DNA from: Triops longicaudatus
Taxonomy: Eukaryota > Arthropoda > Branchiopoda > Notostraca > Triopsidae
Assembly: GCA_022885665.1 (NCBI GenBank)
Contig: JAGQDJ010000093.1
Location: forward strand, 1-64,000
Length of the DNA stretch: 64,000 bases
Reading direction: 5' to 3'
Shown here: in pieces, positions 10,544 to 22,935 of the stretch
How positions within the stretch are numbered: the stretch's first letter is position 1
Layout: each line of letters starts with the position of its first letter
Position numbers and translations under genes: made by a program
The notes under the pieces: generated by a model
Seen by the model: only the letters and a program-made list of their open reading frames with translations
Databases searched by the model: none
Told to the model about the DNA's origin: nothing

Positions 10544-11824
10544 CTAAAACTGGTAGTAGAATTTACGTTGCTTTAGGAATGCGACTCCGAGAATGTCTTC
10601 CCAATAACAGCGTTGCCTTTCAAGGGTTAACGCCGTTTCGTCGTCCGGCTCTTCAAGAATTTGAAGAATCTCGTCATCTCCAGAGGTAGATTCCACAGAT
10701 TCTTCGATATCATGTGAGCTTAAGGCCGATAATAGGGTTTTGGAGGGCTGATGCCATTGCTTCCGCTTCGGTTTCGGAGGTTCGACGGAGTTCTCTCCTA
10801 TTTCAGTGCAGGGTGTAGACTCACAATCAGCTTCCGAAGTCTCTAAAGGCTTTCTTGGAAATTTACGAGTTGTGTGGACCTTCTTGCATCCGGTGACGTA
10901 TACCGAGAGATGCCCTACGGCAACACGCCTCGTGGGAAGGGTTTTCAATCTTAAACCGGTAGAAACTTTCGCACGGGGTTTCTGCACGGTTTTGGACAAA
11001 AAGTCGCGTTTTTCATCTTCATTAGCCCACTGAGCTAAGTAATTGCCCAAGAAAGGATTTTTTAGAATCTGAGCCGCGTCCGGACGGTCGTCTGGCAAAG
11101 TTTTCAGGAGCTTTGCGACTAGCTGACGTAATTCATAAGAATAGCGCGGCGGTAGTGGTGAATATCTTCCTCGAAGGATGTTTGTCATAAGCTGCTGTAA
11201 AGACCTCCCTTGGAATGGTGGCTTAAGGGCTATGGTTTGGTACAAAACGCAACCTAGAGCCCAGAGGTCAGACTTGTGATTATACGGAGCGTGACGACAA
11301 AGTTCCGGAGACAAGTATGTAGGCGTGCCGATACAGGTATTGGCCAACTGGCTGGTATGATCCAATACCCGCGCGATTCCGAAGTCACCCAATTTGGCAC
11401 GTAAGGATTCGTCTAAGAATATATTTTCACATTTAACGTCCCGATGAAGGATTCTTCGGCTGTGAAGATAGTTAACAGCGAGAGCTAGTTGAGTTAACCA
11501 ATTACAGATTAGAGTTTCGGGAAAAGCTACGCCTCGACGATGTTCCAGATAGCGAGCGAGATCGCCCTGAGGGCAGTAATCCATCAAAAGGAATAATTTT
11601 AAAGGAGTTTCCCAGGATTCCAAGTAGGAGACGATGTGGGCGTGGTTTAGAAGTTGAAGGAGATTTAGCTCACGACGAGCCGAATCGCGCTGGGCGGAGC
11701 TTAGTCCCTTCAAATACACTTCCTTTAAGACTGCTGGCTGGTTACTGGGACGATGACGCACGAGGAAAGCGATGCCAAACGAACCGCGACCCAAACGCTT
11801 TTCTTTAATATACTCGTCTCCCAT
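10544..11824 (-). CDS. NEK-family serine/threonine kinase, single exon
   Basis: 426 residues without an intron. The kinase domain starts at the N-terminus: Gly-rich loop LGRGSFGIAF, catalytic lysine in VLKEVYLKG, HRDVKCENIF catalytic loop, GDFGIARVL magnesium loop, and GTPTYLSPEL in the activation segment, all in the NEK style (nearest to the NEK1/3/5 group). The kinase domain ends around residue 265; the remaining tail is basic then acidic (DIEESVESTSGDDEI) without a recognised domain, so it is much shorter than NEK1. NEKs act in cilia, centrosomes and mitosis. I start at MGDEYIKEKRLG; the frame stays open for 18 codons upstream, but kinase homology begins here. The lack of introns contrasts with the neighbours. 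Paralogue identity is not certain. Confidence 0.93.
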   Translation of the reverse strand: MGDEYIKEKRLGRGSFGIAFLVRHRPSNQPAVLKEVYLKGLSSAQRDSARRELNLLQLLNHAHIVSYLESWETPLKLFLLMDYCPQGDLARYLEHRRGVAFPETLICNWLTQLALAVNYLHSRRILHRDVKCENIFLDESLRAKLGDFGIARVLDHTSQLANTCIGTPTYLSPELCRHAPYNHKSDLWALGCVLYQTIALKPPFQGRSLQQLMTNILRGRYSPLPPRYSYELRQLVAKLLKTLPDDRPDAAQILKNPFLGNYLAQWANEDEKRDFLSKTVQKPRAKVSTGLRLKTLPTRRVAVGHLSVYVTGCKKVHTTRKFPRKPLETSEADCESTPCTEIGENSVEPPKPKRKQWHQPSKTLLSALSSHDIEESVESTSGDDEILQILEEPDDETALTLERQRCYWEDILGVAFLKQRKFYYQF

Positions 11825-12590
11825 TGTGCCACTTTTAAACTGATTGAAGAAACGAGGAATATTTGCGAAATGAGACAATGTATTGTTAAAAAGAGCACTG
11901 CAATGCGGCGTTTGAGATTAGCGGAGATGAGGGTTCCAGCTCCATCAGTCCGGTATGTTGGGTAAGGGTTGCTAGGTAACCTTGTATCGAAGCTAAGTAG
12001 TAATAGAAAGGCTGACAACAGGCACAAGAAAAACGAAAACCGCACATTATCGGATTGTGAGTTTAAGCGGACAGTAATTTGTAATCTCACATTACAGACA
12101 ACTGTTTTAAGTATTCAACAGAGTCTGTTTTCCGTTCGTCACGCAGTGAAAAAAATAGACATGTTTCCTTCTCACCCATGGAGTAGTACTTCAAGACTTT
12201 TTTCGGAGGAATATATTACTTGATGGTAAAATATAGTGAGCGGCAATAGGCGAAAGTATACGCCAGCTATTACATAAAAAGACGAGTTTCGAAAAATATA
12301 TAGCTTTGAAATGGACCAGGACAAGCGAGACTGCTCGGCTACACTTACGAACAGTTCGCGTGACTATAGGATCCCTGTACTCGTTTTTCATTTACTACGA
12401 GCAATTACCCACAGCCACCTGATGGCAGGAACGGAACTTAACCTACAACAATAATATTGGCCCATGTGCTTTATCGCCTTGTAGGACGTACACGTATAGT
12501 GCATAGTACATTTGCCTATATTTCCGGGAATACGAAGTATTACAAAGTATAATTCAAGAATTTTTCCTTTCTGTTATAATTTGTGTAAGT
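11825..12590. other. Shared upstream region of the NEK kinase and FBXO31
   Basis: The two genes diverge from this 766-base region. No TATA box at a convincing distance and no recognisable repeat. Confidence 0.6.
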
Positions 12591-14837
12591 ATGGCGTATT
12601 GGGAAAAATTGCCCTGTGAATTAACCACAGAAATATTGAGTTTTTTACCGGGCCCTGAAGTGGCACTTTTGGCTTTGGTGTCGAAACATTTTTACCAAGC
12701 TTCTCTTAGCAACCAAATTTGGCTCAGTCGCGCATACACAGGTACTGAAGTTCAAGTAATTTAAAAGAAGTCCTTCAGATTTCTATCGCTGTAGAATATA
12801 AAGTAGCTTTGCCCAAAGGTGAAGGACGCGCTAGAGAGTTTTACCAGCAAGGTATCATTATATATTTCGTACAATATGTATTCCTACAATATATTCCTTA
12901 GTTCTTCACCGGTATGGGAAATTACTCGGACTTTGGCTAGCGCAAGCAGACTACTTCGGTGGCCTTGTACAAATTAAAGTAAAGACTGTCGTAATTCGAT
13001 CAAATTCAAACAATTAACGTACAAGTGTTCAGGTCGATAATTGGCAGCTTGTAGCTAGAGATTTGTTACCTCCCCAAAATCCTCACCTTACTCGTCCGCT
13101 TAGACACCGACCGCTGTTTAGCATTTCCTTAGGTACCAATGGGGAAGTAGTAACACATTGTACGGTGGATTCCGAAACAGAACACGTCCCTGCATCGCAC
13201 TCTTGCATTGTTCTCTTGGAAGAAATGGTAGGAATTTCTTCAAAATTTTATTTTTTTTTGCAATTTACTATTTTTATTTCGGTAGTTCTTCTGTTGCAAA
13301 TATTCCAGTTAAGGGAAGTTTTCATTTTAGACATTGAATTGTGTGGATTTGTACTATTTTCAAAGCCTGTTGTCGCATAGGACTTCTTGTTACTTTTACT
13401 GATTTTAGCAATTTTTAACAGTACATATATCACCGTGAGATTTTAGAAGATCTATGCGCGACAGAAAAGTCCCCGGTATACACGAACCCCCTTATGTGAG
13501 AATAACATGCGAAATTTTCGTACATCGTACTGTAAAAACGGTTAAAAATTCAAAGAAAATATTTTGACAGTAATATGTCTTGTCATGAATACCTAGTGAC
13601 TCAGTTTGAGTTTTTCTAGAAAAACTTTTAGTAAATTTGGAAAACTATGGTTACATTTTTGTACCTTTTATTTTTATGGAAAAGTGGAAATCGGGCACAC
13701 TAGTGCGTCAAATCAATTTGATTTTTTTTTTAATTTTAAGGTGTACTGAAAAACGAAATCGGTTAGGTACTTTTTGTAGTATCGTGTCTAAAAATTTAAG
13801 GCTTTACAGACCCACCTTCCAAAGAGGAAACGATGCCTTTATCTATTATTCTTTAAAAAATCAAAAAATTGTGTATACCGGGGCCTTAAAGAAACATTTC
13901 TTTCTATTTCGAAGGCCCGTAACACGACGGCTTTAGAGAATTTTGCCTCCAAGCCGCCTTCGTCACTAACGTTTTTACGTCGCTGCGCTGAACGCGAGTT
14001 CCACGACTTCCATGAAGATGAAACAGTCGTTCTTACCAATTGGCTTTTCGAAGAAACAGACCAAACCATCGAAAGATTCGATCTTGGGCACGAGTGCCTC
14101 ATGTACAAATACCTGGTCATCAAACATTATAAGTAACTCGAGCTTTTACAACTGTAGCGTGGAATTATTAGATATCGGTTCAGCAGAAATTAAAGATTTT
14201 AAATATGTGATTTTAACAATAGCCGTGTCTTTTGTAGGTTAAAAACGCGCTACACTCGCTTAGAATGGCCATTGAGTCCAGCTAAGAAAGTTCCTATAGC
14301 TCCTGGGTTATTCAAAGGAACGTATTCAGCTCACGGGTTAGAACTCGTTATGTTATCTTATGACTTGGAAGAATCTCAGCTTAGCTGCACGAAAATTACG
14401 GTATTTTTTCGTTTTACCGAAGGTACACTTATGTAGCCCTTCTTCTTTAGGGTGATCAAAATGTTCCAACTGGTCAGACCACGCTACGTGCCGATCTGCC
14501 CTACTGTATGCGATTGGAAGCGGACGAGCAAAGGGAGTTCGATATGGTGAGAACGCTAGAGCCCCGTATGAATGAACATGCTTGGTGGGAATTAGGAGAG
14601 GAGCAACCTTTTGTGATACCCGAAGGTATTGATGAACGATGGGACGGTGGCGGTGGACTACCGAATAGTTGCTTAGCTCGTTTTTTCGGATTTGGGCAAA
14701 TAGCCCATCACGGTTTTACACGCAACTGTTTTACGCCGGGACATTTTATTGTTTTTAATGCTAATCTCTTTGCCTTTCTCTGGATGGAACTGCAATGCAT
14801 TAGTACGTATCACCGTGTGCAGGAGAATCTTTCCTAA
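12591..14837 (+). CDS. FBXO31: F-box protein 31 homologue
   Basis: Eight exons: 12591-12741, 12807-12851, 12902-12978, 13033-13227, 13422-13475, 13915-14132, 14238-14400, 14451-14837, giving 429 residues. The F-box is at residues 3-45 (LPCELTTEILSFLPGPEVAL). The rest matches the FBXO31 substrate-binding beta-barrel: YGKLLGLW, FKGTYSAHGLELVMLSYD, TKITGDQNVPTGQ, QPFVIPEG, HGFTRNCFTPGHFIVF and a final SFS-like VQ strand. FBXO31 is the substrate receptor of an SCF ubiquitin ligase acting on cyclin D1 and other targets. The least conserved part is the middle (exon 5, 18 codons), so that small exon is the least certain. The 3' end converges on NGDN with 193 bases between stop codons. Confidence 0.93.
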
Positions 14838-15030
14838 TAAGCCAGGTCGAACACAATCTGTTCATCACGAGGATTAAGTGTAAATTGCGATGTACAAGTT
14901 GATTAAGAAACAGATATGTATCTTAATCTTTCCTTAAGAATATTTCACTGTTTTATCGAAAAGTATGTCTGTAACGGAGTTACGATTTTTTTCCTTGTAT
15001 TCGTCATATAAAATTCCCTTACAAAATGCA

Positions 15031-16896
15031 TCAAAACTTTCGCTTCTTAAACCCTAGAAACAAGAAATCGTTAATATGGGTCTTATGGTTGGGAAAAAAC
15101 TTACCTTTTTTCTTAATTCCTGGACCTTTGCGCTTACCAGGTTTGGTTTTAGTTTTTGACTTGGGTCCAGTTTCGCCTTCAATGGAGGCAAAGTTGCCGA
15201 AATTAGTAATCTCGTTAGCCAGATTGCCTACAGTACTCCGCTGGATTCTCGCGGCGTGCTTTTCCTTTTTGGTCATGGTTAAACGTGTAAAATACGTTTC
15301 CTCAAACCTTTGAAGAAAGAATATTAACTTGTGCGATACTCAGAAACGTGACACAAAATGTTAAACTTACTCTCTGCGAGCTTTGGCAGCTCGAGCTTGT
15401 TTCATTTTACCCCCAAGACTGGTAGCTTCATGGATCTCGGCAGGGGTGTCCATATGTTCTTCCCATAAATCTTGGATTAATGAAGAGCTCAAAGCCTGTC
15501 TTTTAGCACGTTCGGCCACTCGCATTTGTTTCTGTTCAGCTGATTCGTCCCCTTCTGTGAATTTATAAGAAAATACGTTAAATGCTTTACCTGAACCTTT
15601 TATCCTTCTCTGACGAACTAAGCTAATTAAACCCAAGTGTAGACACAGAAATAGGTACAAGATAAGGTGCATTATTTTTAGTAAGATTATTTGCGCGATG
15701 TAATCGTTCTTATTAACGTTAAGCTAAATTAATGAGGTTATAGGTCGGAAAAAGCAGTTTCTCTAAAAATAGTTAAAAGTCGCTGGGTAATACGAAAAAC
15801 ACACCATAAGGAACGGAGGCTAATTTAGGCGGAACATATACTCCTGCTTTGGACTCCAATCTGTCTTCTTTTTCTGCATCCGAATCTGCTTCGTCTTCCT
15901 CCTCATCGCTTTCGTCTTCGCCGTTGGCCTACAAAAAACGAACGCATTCATCTCAAGGCCATTATGAACGATTGTTTTGTTTGTTTTTACTTGGGCTGCC
16001 AAATTTGAGGGCTTGGCTTTAAACCGTAAAGGATCATTCTCAGGTAAGGCTCCAGACACTGCCGTACGGACTAATTTGTCAACTTGATATTTAAGTTTAT
16101 GCTCCATTGGTCGCATCCTTTCCAAAACTGTTCGATTTTCCACTAACCGGTCTGCAAATTTACGCTACGTTACTAAAAGTAGACTCCTTTTCTTTCTTTA
16201 TTCTACTGATAGTTCAATATTTGGCAGGGGTAGTAATTCAATTATTTTACACTGCGTCCCGTGTGTGCAGTACTGTCCCTTCCTCCCCCCCCCCCCCCAG
16301 AAAAAAAAACCGCTTAAGCAGACAGCGCGCTCAAATGGCAATTGCACGTTCAGACGAGTGTAGAGCTTGTTTCCCCACATTCGCAGGTATCTTTGCGGAT
16401 TCCTTCACGCGCTGCTTCAACGTCTTCGCTTGAACTATACCCGTTTTTCTTTAGCGTTTCTTTTATTTTTACTGTAGACTCCTGTACATTTTATTCGGTA
16501 TAATATTCCAATACATTGGATGTACAAAGTCGTTCAACGCATTACGTTTCCATAACGGAACAAACTGTAGTTTTATTAAATAAATCTTACTTATAATAGG
16601 ATCGTCCTTTATGGAATGCCCGGAACATTTCTTAAGCATTAGAAGATTCACATCCATCAGGTAGCTTAACAGAAGGTGGTACTTGACCTCCACGAAACTT
16701 AAGCCCTGCATTTATAACAAGTGCCATTATTCCGGACACTTTCGTAAATTACTCTTACTTTGGTCGTCGACATATCTTCATTTTTCAGCTTCTGAGTCAG
16801 GGATAAAATTGATTTACGAACGCTGTCTGTGTGGTTTTGCAACTCGGATAGCAAATTTGTTGCAAAGGGTAAATCCTTTTGAAAATGCTCTTCCAT
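15031..16896 (-). CDS. NGDN: Neuroguidin / SAS10-UTP3 family rRNA-processing protein
   Basis: Seven exons on the minus strand: 16759-16896, 16591-16705, 15991-16151, 15805-15928, 15371-15554, 15105-15307, 15031-15053, giving 315 residues. The N-terminal SAS10/UTP3/C1D domain is clear: LLSELQ, LSLTQKL, GLSFVEVKYHLLLSYLMDV and VENRTVLERMRPMEHKLKYQ. It is followed by NDPLRFKAKPSN, an acidic stretch, YVPPKLASVPY, RAKRQALSSS and a basic tail ending GFKKRKF. Neuroguidin belongs to the small-subunit processome needed for 18S rRNA maturation and has also been linked to eIF4E-dependent translation control. The last exon codes for only seven residues and the stop; it matches the basic family C-terminus. 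The start is 377 bases from the PPM1G start on the other strand, so the two genes probably share a promoter region. Confidence 0.94.
16285..16309 (-). repeat. C14-AG-A9 tract (T9-CT-G14 on the minus strand)
   Basis: Homopolymer junction inside the second NGDN intron. In minus orientation it is a T-run followed by a G-run, like the tracts near 3.47, 8.9 and 55.75 kb. Confidence 0.85.
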
Positions 16897-17273
16897 TGTT
16901 AATCTATTTCGTGTAATGCACAAACAGTATTATATTTCTAATTACGGCTTTACAGCTGTAAAATTCCACTTAAAATCCGTCCCACTGAGACGACTGAGAA
17001 CCCACGAGGCACGTCTGAAAACTAAACAATGCGCTGTTGCTGCTTCATCATAAATAAAGATGGAAAACTTTCAAATTATACACTTTAAGAATCAAGATAT
17101 ATTAAAAAGAATGAAGCGGTAAAATTGTATTAGTTTTTTGCACAAAGTGCAAATAAATAAATATCTGGCATCACGGTAGCTCCAAATGTCAACTACACGC
17201 GTTGCCGTTTGATCTGAAAACGAAAGCGCCGGAATTCTCTCGTTCGTAGACTTTCATACATTGTGAAGTGAAA
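16897..17273. promoter_or_regulatory. Probable bidirectional promoter of NGDN and PPM1G
   Basis: 377 bases separate the two divergent start codons, and both genes are of a housekeeping type. I see no well-placed TATA box on either strand. Assignment rests on geometry only. Confidence 0.5.
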
Positions 17274-20200
17274 ATGGGAGCCTATTTGTCTACTCCTGTT
17301 ACGGACAAACTTTCCAGTGATGAAACGAGCGAAAAACGGTGCATGAGCTACGGAGCATCTTCCATGCAAGGATGGCGCATATCTCAGGAAGTAACCGCAA
17401 TTACTTTTATATCCAAAACATCCAGTTGATCTGTATTGCACATTTCTAATTCCACTGTTTTACCTTACAGGACGCGCACAATACAATCGTAGAATTTGAC
17501 GAAGAAACGTCTTATTTTGCGGTATATGACGGGCATGGAGGCCACGAGGTTGCTACTTACTGCGCGCTAAATTTGCCTGATTTTTTGAAAGATACTGAAG
17601 CCTATAAGAATGGAGATATGCCTTTGGCTTTGCGACAAGCATATCTAGGCTTTGACGCCCTGCTAACGGAAGAAAAAGTTATTAAAGAGTTGAAAATTAT
17701 CGCAGGGGACAAAAAACGCGGGGATAACGACAGTGAAGATGAAGACCCCGAGGAAGTTAGTCACCTGTATGAAGAAGCTACGATGTCTTTGGAAGATCTC
17801 GTCCAACGCTACAAAACCCAACCAATCCCACTTTCCCATGCCAAAGCTCTACGCGATTCGTCCAAACCTGCGTCGCCATTTTTGCGAGCCAAACGCTCAA
17901 CTTCCGAGCCGGAGTCGGAGGGTTCTTCCGGAGCTGGAGCTTCAAGCTCAACTTCTCACCAAAAGGATAAACCTAGTACAGAGAATACAGTTAATGGCCA
18001 AGTCGAAGAAAGTAGGGCTGGAAAAGAAGAAGCTTCATTGTCCAGCGCGAAGGATAAAATTCAGTCGTCGAAAACTGAAGACAATGGAGAGAATAACTCT
18101 GACACTTCACCGGCTACTAATGGCGAAGGCGTCACCACGGAAAACAACGGTGCAGTGGAACACGTAGGAGTATCCAAGGGTAAAGGAAAAGGAAAAGGCA
18201 AAAGTAATTTGGTGAAACGTAACTTACAGCTTACACCGGAAGAAGCGGCCAAGTTAAAAGCTGAAGAAGAACGCTTGGAGAAGATGAACGAAAGAAAGAA
18301 AAGTTTGAGAGCTCAAACCGGGGAGCAGCTTTACCAACGCTTGGCCGCCAGTGATGAAAATGAGGATGAAAGCGAAGATGATGAGGATGATAAAGAAGAT
18401 GCGGACTTTGATGCTTCCGAGGATGATAACAGGTTAGAACTAATTAGAGAATTTCTAATAATTATATCCATTTTATTGAGCTTTTGAGACAGTTCTCATA
18501 TCAACCTAATTTAATGGCGTTTTTAATTATTTTTGTCAGTTACCGTAAGATGATTTTTCCAATTTTACTTCTGTTTGGGCGTTCCTTTTGCGTTGTATGT
18601 TTAAACCTAATAGCGCATTTCTATTTTAGCGATGATTATGAAGATATTGACGACGAAGAAGAGGATTCAGAAGATGGTGAAGACGAAGAAGGCGAAACGG
18701 ATTTCACTGTGAATATGAAGGAAGAGGTAACTTGGAAATTGTTTTATTTTATGTGAATGTTTAACAAATTTTTTGAGTAGCCCGGTTCCGACAGCGGTTG
18801 CACAGCAGTAGTTGCGTTGTTAAAGGGGTTAACATTGTACGTAGCCAATGCGGGTGACTCGCGAGCTGTATTATGCCGTGGAGGCGTGGCCAAAGATATG
18901 TCATTCGATCACAAGCCAGAAGATGAACCGGAAAGTGCCAGAATAATCAAAGCTGGAGGCACTGTCACAGGCGATGGTCGTGTGAACGGTGGGCTTAACC
19001 TTTCCCGTGCTATTGGTAAATATACCATATATATTTGATATTAAGGCTCCGGTATCTAGTAATCCATTATGGGAGTATGGCATGTGCAGTTGTCAGATCT
19101 CACACCGTAGAAACGGATAAGGAAATCAAAGAAATCTTCTCGATGATAATGCTAATGTTAGCAAGATCTATCGCACCAGTTTGAGCTTTTTCCCCAAAAA
19201 GCTTTTATGAAGTTAGTATTATTACTACGTTTGTTTTATTGCCATGGTTGAATTATTGCTACGTTTTATTATTCGGAAAATGGAATTGGTTAAACTTGTA
19301 CATTAGGGTTTTGTTAGGTTACAGTAGTTTTTGTGAAAAAAAACTTTAAGGTAAAAAGTAAAATTAAATTGGTAAGATATTTTTTGAGGTGTAGTTTTAT
19401 CTGTAGTTTTAAGATTGTATATGTCCGTATTGTGGTTACCCAGTGCTTCTATGCAATGTTTCTGACTGCGTTCGCCCTCTGCTGTTAGTTACTATAACAG
19501 GCCTACCCTCGCTGAGGAAGCTGTGTCCTTATCTTTTATTTTTAAATCCTGGAAGTTGTGTATACCAGATCCACAAACGAAACTTTCCGCAGTAGTCTGT
19601 ATATTTGTGCAGCATTCGTTGTTTTAGTTTGCTTAAAATGGAGTCTTTTTACTGCTTCAGTTAACGAGGAGAACGAGTGTAACTCTTCGTGATTTAACCA
19701 TGAAGTTTCGTTAAACACGAATACTTCGGCCAAACTGTAATTTTCGGGTACATAGGCGATCACGCCTATAAACAGAATAAGGACCTGCCCCCCGAGGAAC
19801 AGATGATATCTGCCCTACCGGACATAGAAACTGCCGACCTACAGCCCGGCGAAGATGAATTTCTGGTCTTAGCTTGCGATGGCATCTGGAATTCGATGAC
19901 CAACCAGCAAGTTGTCGATTTCGTTCGTCCTCGTCTAAACTCAGGACCAGCAAAGATTTCACAAATCTGTGAAGAGGTATAAATTAGTTTTTATTCGGTT
20001 GTTAATTCGCGGAAAAAGTGACCTAATGTTAATTTGTTTTGTGTGTAGCTTTTCGATGCGTGTTTGGCAGACGATACAATGGGAGATGGAAGTGGGTGTG
20101 ACAATATGACGGCCATTATCGTTCGTTTTGATTGGAAGGACCATCAATTGAAGATCGAACAAGGGTCTACTTCCATAGGCACCAAACGTCCCTTATCACC

Positions 20201-20297
20201 TGGAACCTCCCCTTCCGCTGCTGTCGGGCCCACAGAAAAATCTTCTGAATCTTCCAAGCGATTAAAAACAGATTCTGAGTCCGAAGTTCAGTCGTAA
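17274..20297 (+). CDS. PPM1G: PP2C-family protein phosphatase, PPM1G homologue
   Basis: Exons 17274-17390, 17471-18432, 18630-18726, 18781-19015, 19756-19976, 20049-20297; 626 residues. It begins MGAYLSTP with the family's N-terminal myristoylation-type glycine, then SSMQGWRISQEDAHN and the metal-binding VYDGHGG. As in vertebrate PPM1G the catalytic domain is split by a long acidic insert (about residues 95-390, rich in Glu, Asp and Ser, with a basic KGKGKGKGK patch). The second half follows: VANAGDSRAV, DHKPEDE, GRVNGGLNLSRAIGD, LACDGIWN and GDGSGCDNMT, which hold the remaining Mn/Mg ligands. PPM1G is a nuclear phosphatase acting on splicing factors, histones H2A-H2B and transcription elongation. 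A 740-base intron splits the SRAIGD motif; nothing else is visible in it. The lysine-rich C-terminus (KRLKTD) could serve as an NLS. Confidence 0.96.
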
Positions 20298-20338
20298 GCG
20301 ACTGATTGTACCTGCGTCCATAACCTCGTGTCTTTGAA

Positions 20339-20344
20339 AATAAA
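20339..20344 (+). terminator. PPM1G poly(A) signal (AATAAA)
   Basis: Canonical hexamer 41 bases after the stop codon. Confidence 0.6.
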
Positions 20345-20713
20345 CTTAAAAAAAAAGTAAATAAAAATGATCAGTAATCAGGAAGTGCATTAGTCCCTTT
20401 TTATGTTTCGTCCTTGTGTTTTTTCGGGTCTCATTGGTATGTTAGGTATGAATGCGAAATCCAGAATTTTCAATAAAAACATCATTCCCAAAACACAGAT
20501 TATTCGCTTGCCATCTAATTAGCCCCCAACACTACAACAAAGACTAGCAACCTTTGAAACTTAACACAAACTTAAAAGTATTGCTAAACTAGGAAGTCGT
20601 TGCTACCAATTAACAAAGAATGTAGGATTGCATTTTTGTAAATCACAAGAATTATGCGCTCGAGAGGTTCGGGAAAGAGAGCAGCAAAGAATAGTGGAAT
20701 AAAAGGGCAACGT

Positions 20714-22935
20714 TCACATCTTGCCAAATTGTTGCAGTAAATGGGGTCCGAAGTGCTCGATGACAAAGTCGTGATAGTACATCATAATGCACAGTGGCTG
20801 GCCGAGGATTAAAGACACCCACATGAGCAAGTTACCCCAACGTGGACCTATGCGTCGCTGCACAAACTGCGACACCAAAGACAACGGGAGCTGAGCCATC
20901 ATTCCTGTGAACGCCCACACTTTCCACATCCGCAAGGGCACGGAGACTAAGAATTCGTGGAAAAAGGCCGACAAAATGAAAACAGCTAATCCAGCTAACG
21001 TTTTGTTGTATCCTCGCTTAATGATGGGCATATAAAGGTGCCTATAAACAAAACATATATACACTACCGCCTTTTGTCAAAAAAGTAAAGCGAGTTAAGA
21101 ACCTGACAGCCCAGCGATGGGCAGGCATGTTCCATGAGCGCCAGAACACGTCTAAGTTATTTGCGTTCCACCAATCAAGGTAGAATTCACGATCAGCGAA
21201 GCGCAAAACTTCCCCGAGTAAATTCAGGTACGAATGGAAGAATAAATAAAACCAAATTAACCAAATTAAGTGATTTGGCACAGCAAGTTTCAGCAAACGT
21301 TCCGTTGCGGGAACCACTTCCATATTCTAAAAACATAAGTAAAGACGATTCATTCCAATAGGTGTATGAGCCTTTCTTTATGAGAATATGATATAACCGA
21401 AATACCGTGAAAGGAATGAGGGAATTTTTGACGCTGGGGATAATCCATTGCTGAAATAAACCTAGAACCACTTGACAGCCAATCACGGTTTCCACAATTC
21501 GCTTGATAAGGAATCGTTTACGAATCCGACCAGTTCTCGGGAAATTGAGTTCGTAACATAATGTAGGGAAAAACATAAACCGATAAAGGTCTGTGACGGT
21601 TAAATTGTCAGGGTATTTGACCAAAACTGCACCGAGCTCCAACGTGGTTTCTGTGTGAGAAGGAAGAAGATTAAATGTATATGTCTAATTATGTAGTTCT
21701 TTTCAGTTTTTACTGCTAACGGGTTGATGAAAGGAAAATGAGCGTCGACGAGCGTGTTTAGCTTGCTTTTGACCTCTTTCCAATCGGCACCAATATTGGA
21801 CATGGATATAAGACCACAACTTCAGAAATGCAATGGTGTAAATCATACAAGCATATGTCGCGCCCACTAGAAACAATATGTACCACATTTAAATGTGATT
21901 TAACAGAACGAATTCGTGTAATATTATGAAAATGTTGTTACCTAACCCAAAATTTTTGCGCCAGTTGATAACAATAATAGGAAGACATATAATATGGAGC
22001 AAGTTTAGCACATGAACGTAGAGTGCGACGCGCGCAGTAATTTTATCCTTAAAAAGATAACATTTTCATAACTTGTTTTCATATAACAGAATTTTTACTT
22101 TGGCCAAAGCCTTTTCCATCCATAGAGTCAATAATATGGGGATATTTAAGTCTAGAAATGAGACGTAAGAGATTACGTATTGAGTTTTTTGTCTTTACTT
22201 TACATAAAACTAAAAGAACGGACGGATATTCTTGCTGGAGTTCTAAACTACCGCCGTTTATCACGATAAGCCATTGCAAGGGATCCACGCGTATTCCATA
22301 CCTTAGAGACGAAATTCAATTAGTCTTATCGTACGAATGAAGGTAAGATTGATGTTAAACGAGACAAATATGCATATGGCTTTCTTCAGCGATGGATTAC
22401 AAGAAAAAAATTAAAACATACTTATATCTTGACCCAATAAACGAGTCAAAAACACTGATAAAAGTTTTGAAGTAATCTTGCAAAGCTGATAAGAACTAGA
22501 AACACGTGAGGTGGGAGTAAGACAAAATTTTTTCACTAAAGCGCAATAAGTGTCTTTACTTGAGAAAATTTTCTAAAAATAGTCGGACTCCGCCAATTAG
22601 GAGGAGTAAAAACGCCCAATTCACAAATCCGGTGAAATTATCAAAATTTGACGTCCACGAAAATAATGAATCTCTTGGTCTGTGGCACCTGAAATAAAGA
22701 AAACATGTTTTAATGTTTAAAAAAATGCACTGTTTTCAAAGCAAGCCATAGAATTTTCATACGGTTTGTCGGGTTGGGAACTTCTCACTTTCGCTTCTTC
22801 CTGAGAAATTTGCTCGGCCCGGCCAACAGATTTTGTTCGCCTTAAACGTAGACCTCTATCCTCATTACGTGAACTGACCAACACTGTATTTCCCTCCCCA
22901 TTTACTACGGAATTTTGTTTGGTTTCGTCTTCCAT
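20714..22935 (-). CDS. DGAT1: Diacylglycerol O-acyltransferase 1
   Basis: Nine exons: 22763-22935, 22560-22688, 22204-22301, 22099-22151, 21942-22047, 21714-21866, 21406-21650, 21103-21326, 20714-21041; 502 residues. This MBOAT enzyme of the endoplasmic reticulum makes triacylglycerol from diacylglycerol and acyl-CoA. Family landmarks in order: CHRPRDSLFSWTSNF after a charged cytosolic N-terminus, VRLFLENFLKYGIRVDP, YPDNLTVTDLYRFMFFPTLC, NFPRTGRIRKRFL, LLKLAVPNHLIWL, the FYxDWWN motif as EFYLDWWNANN, and SAFFHEFLVSVPLRM with the catalytic histidine. The N-terminal 57 residues are poorly conserved, as in other DGAT1 proteins; the start MEDETKQN is the only good one. It converges on PPM1G and diverges from CDKAL1. 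Confidence 0.97.

Noticed and set aside
22435..22510. Possible cassette exon inside a DGAT1 intron (acceptor ttctag, donor gtatgt)
   Set aside because: Its length would shift the frame at the next exon, and DGAT1 homology continues directly across the intron without it.
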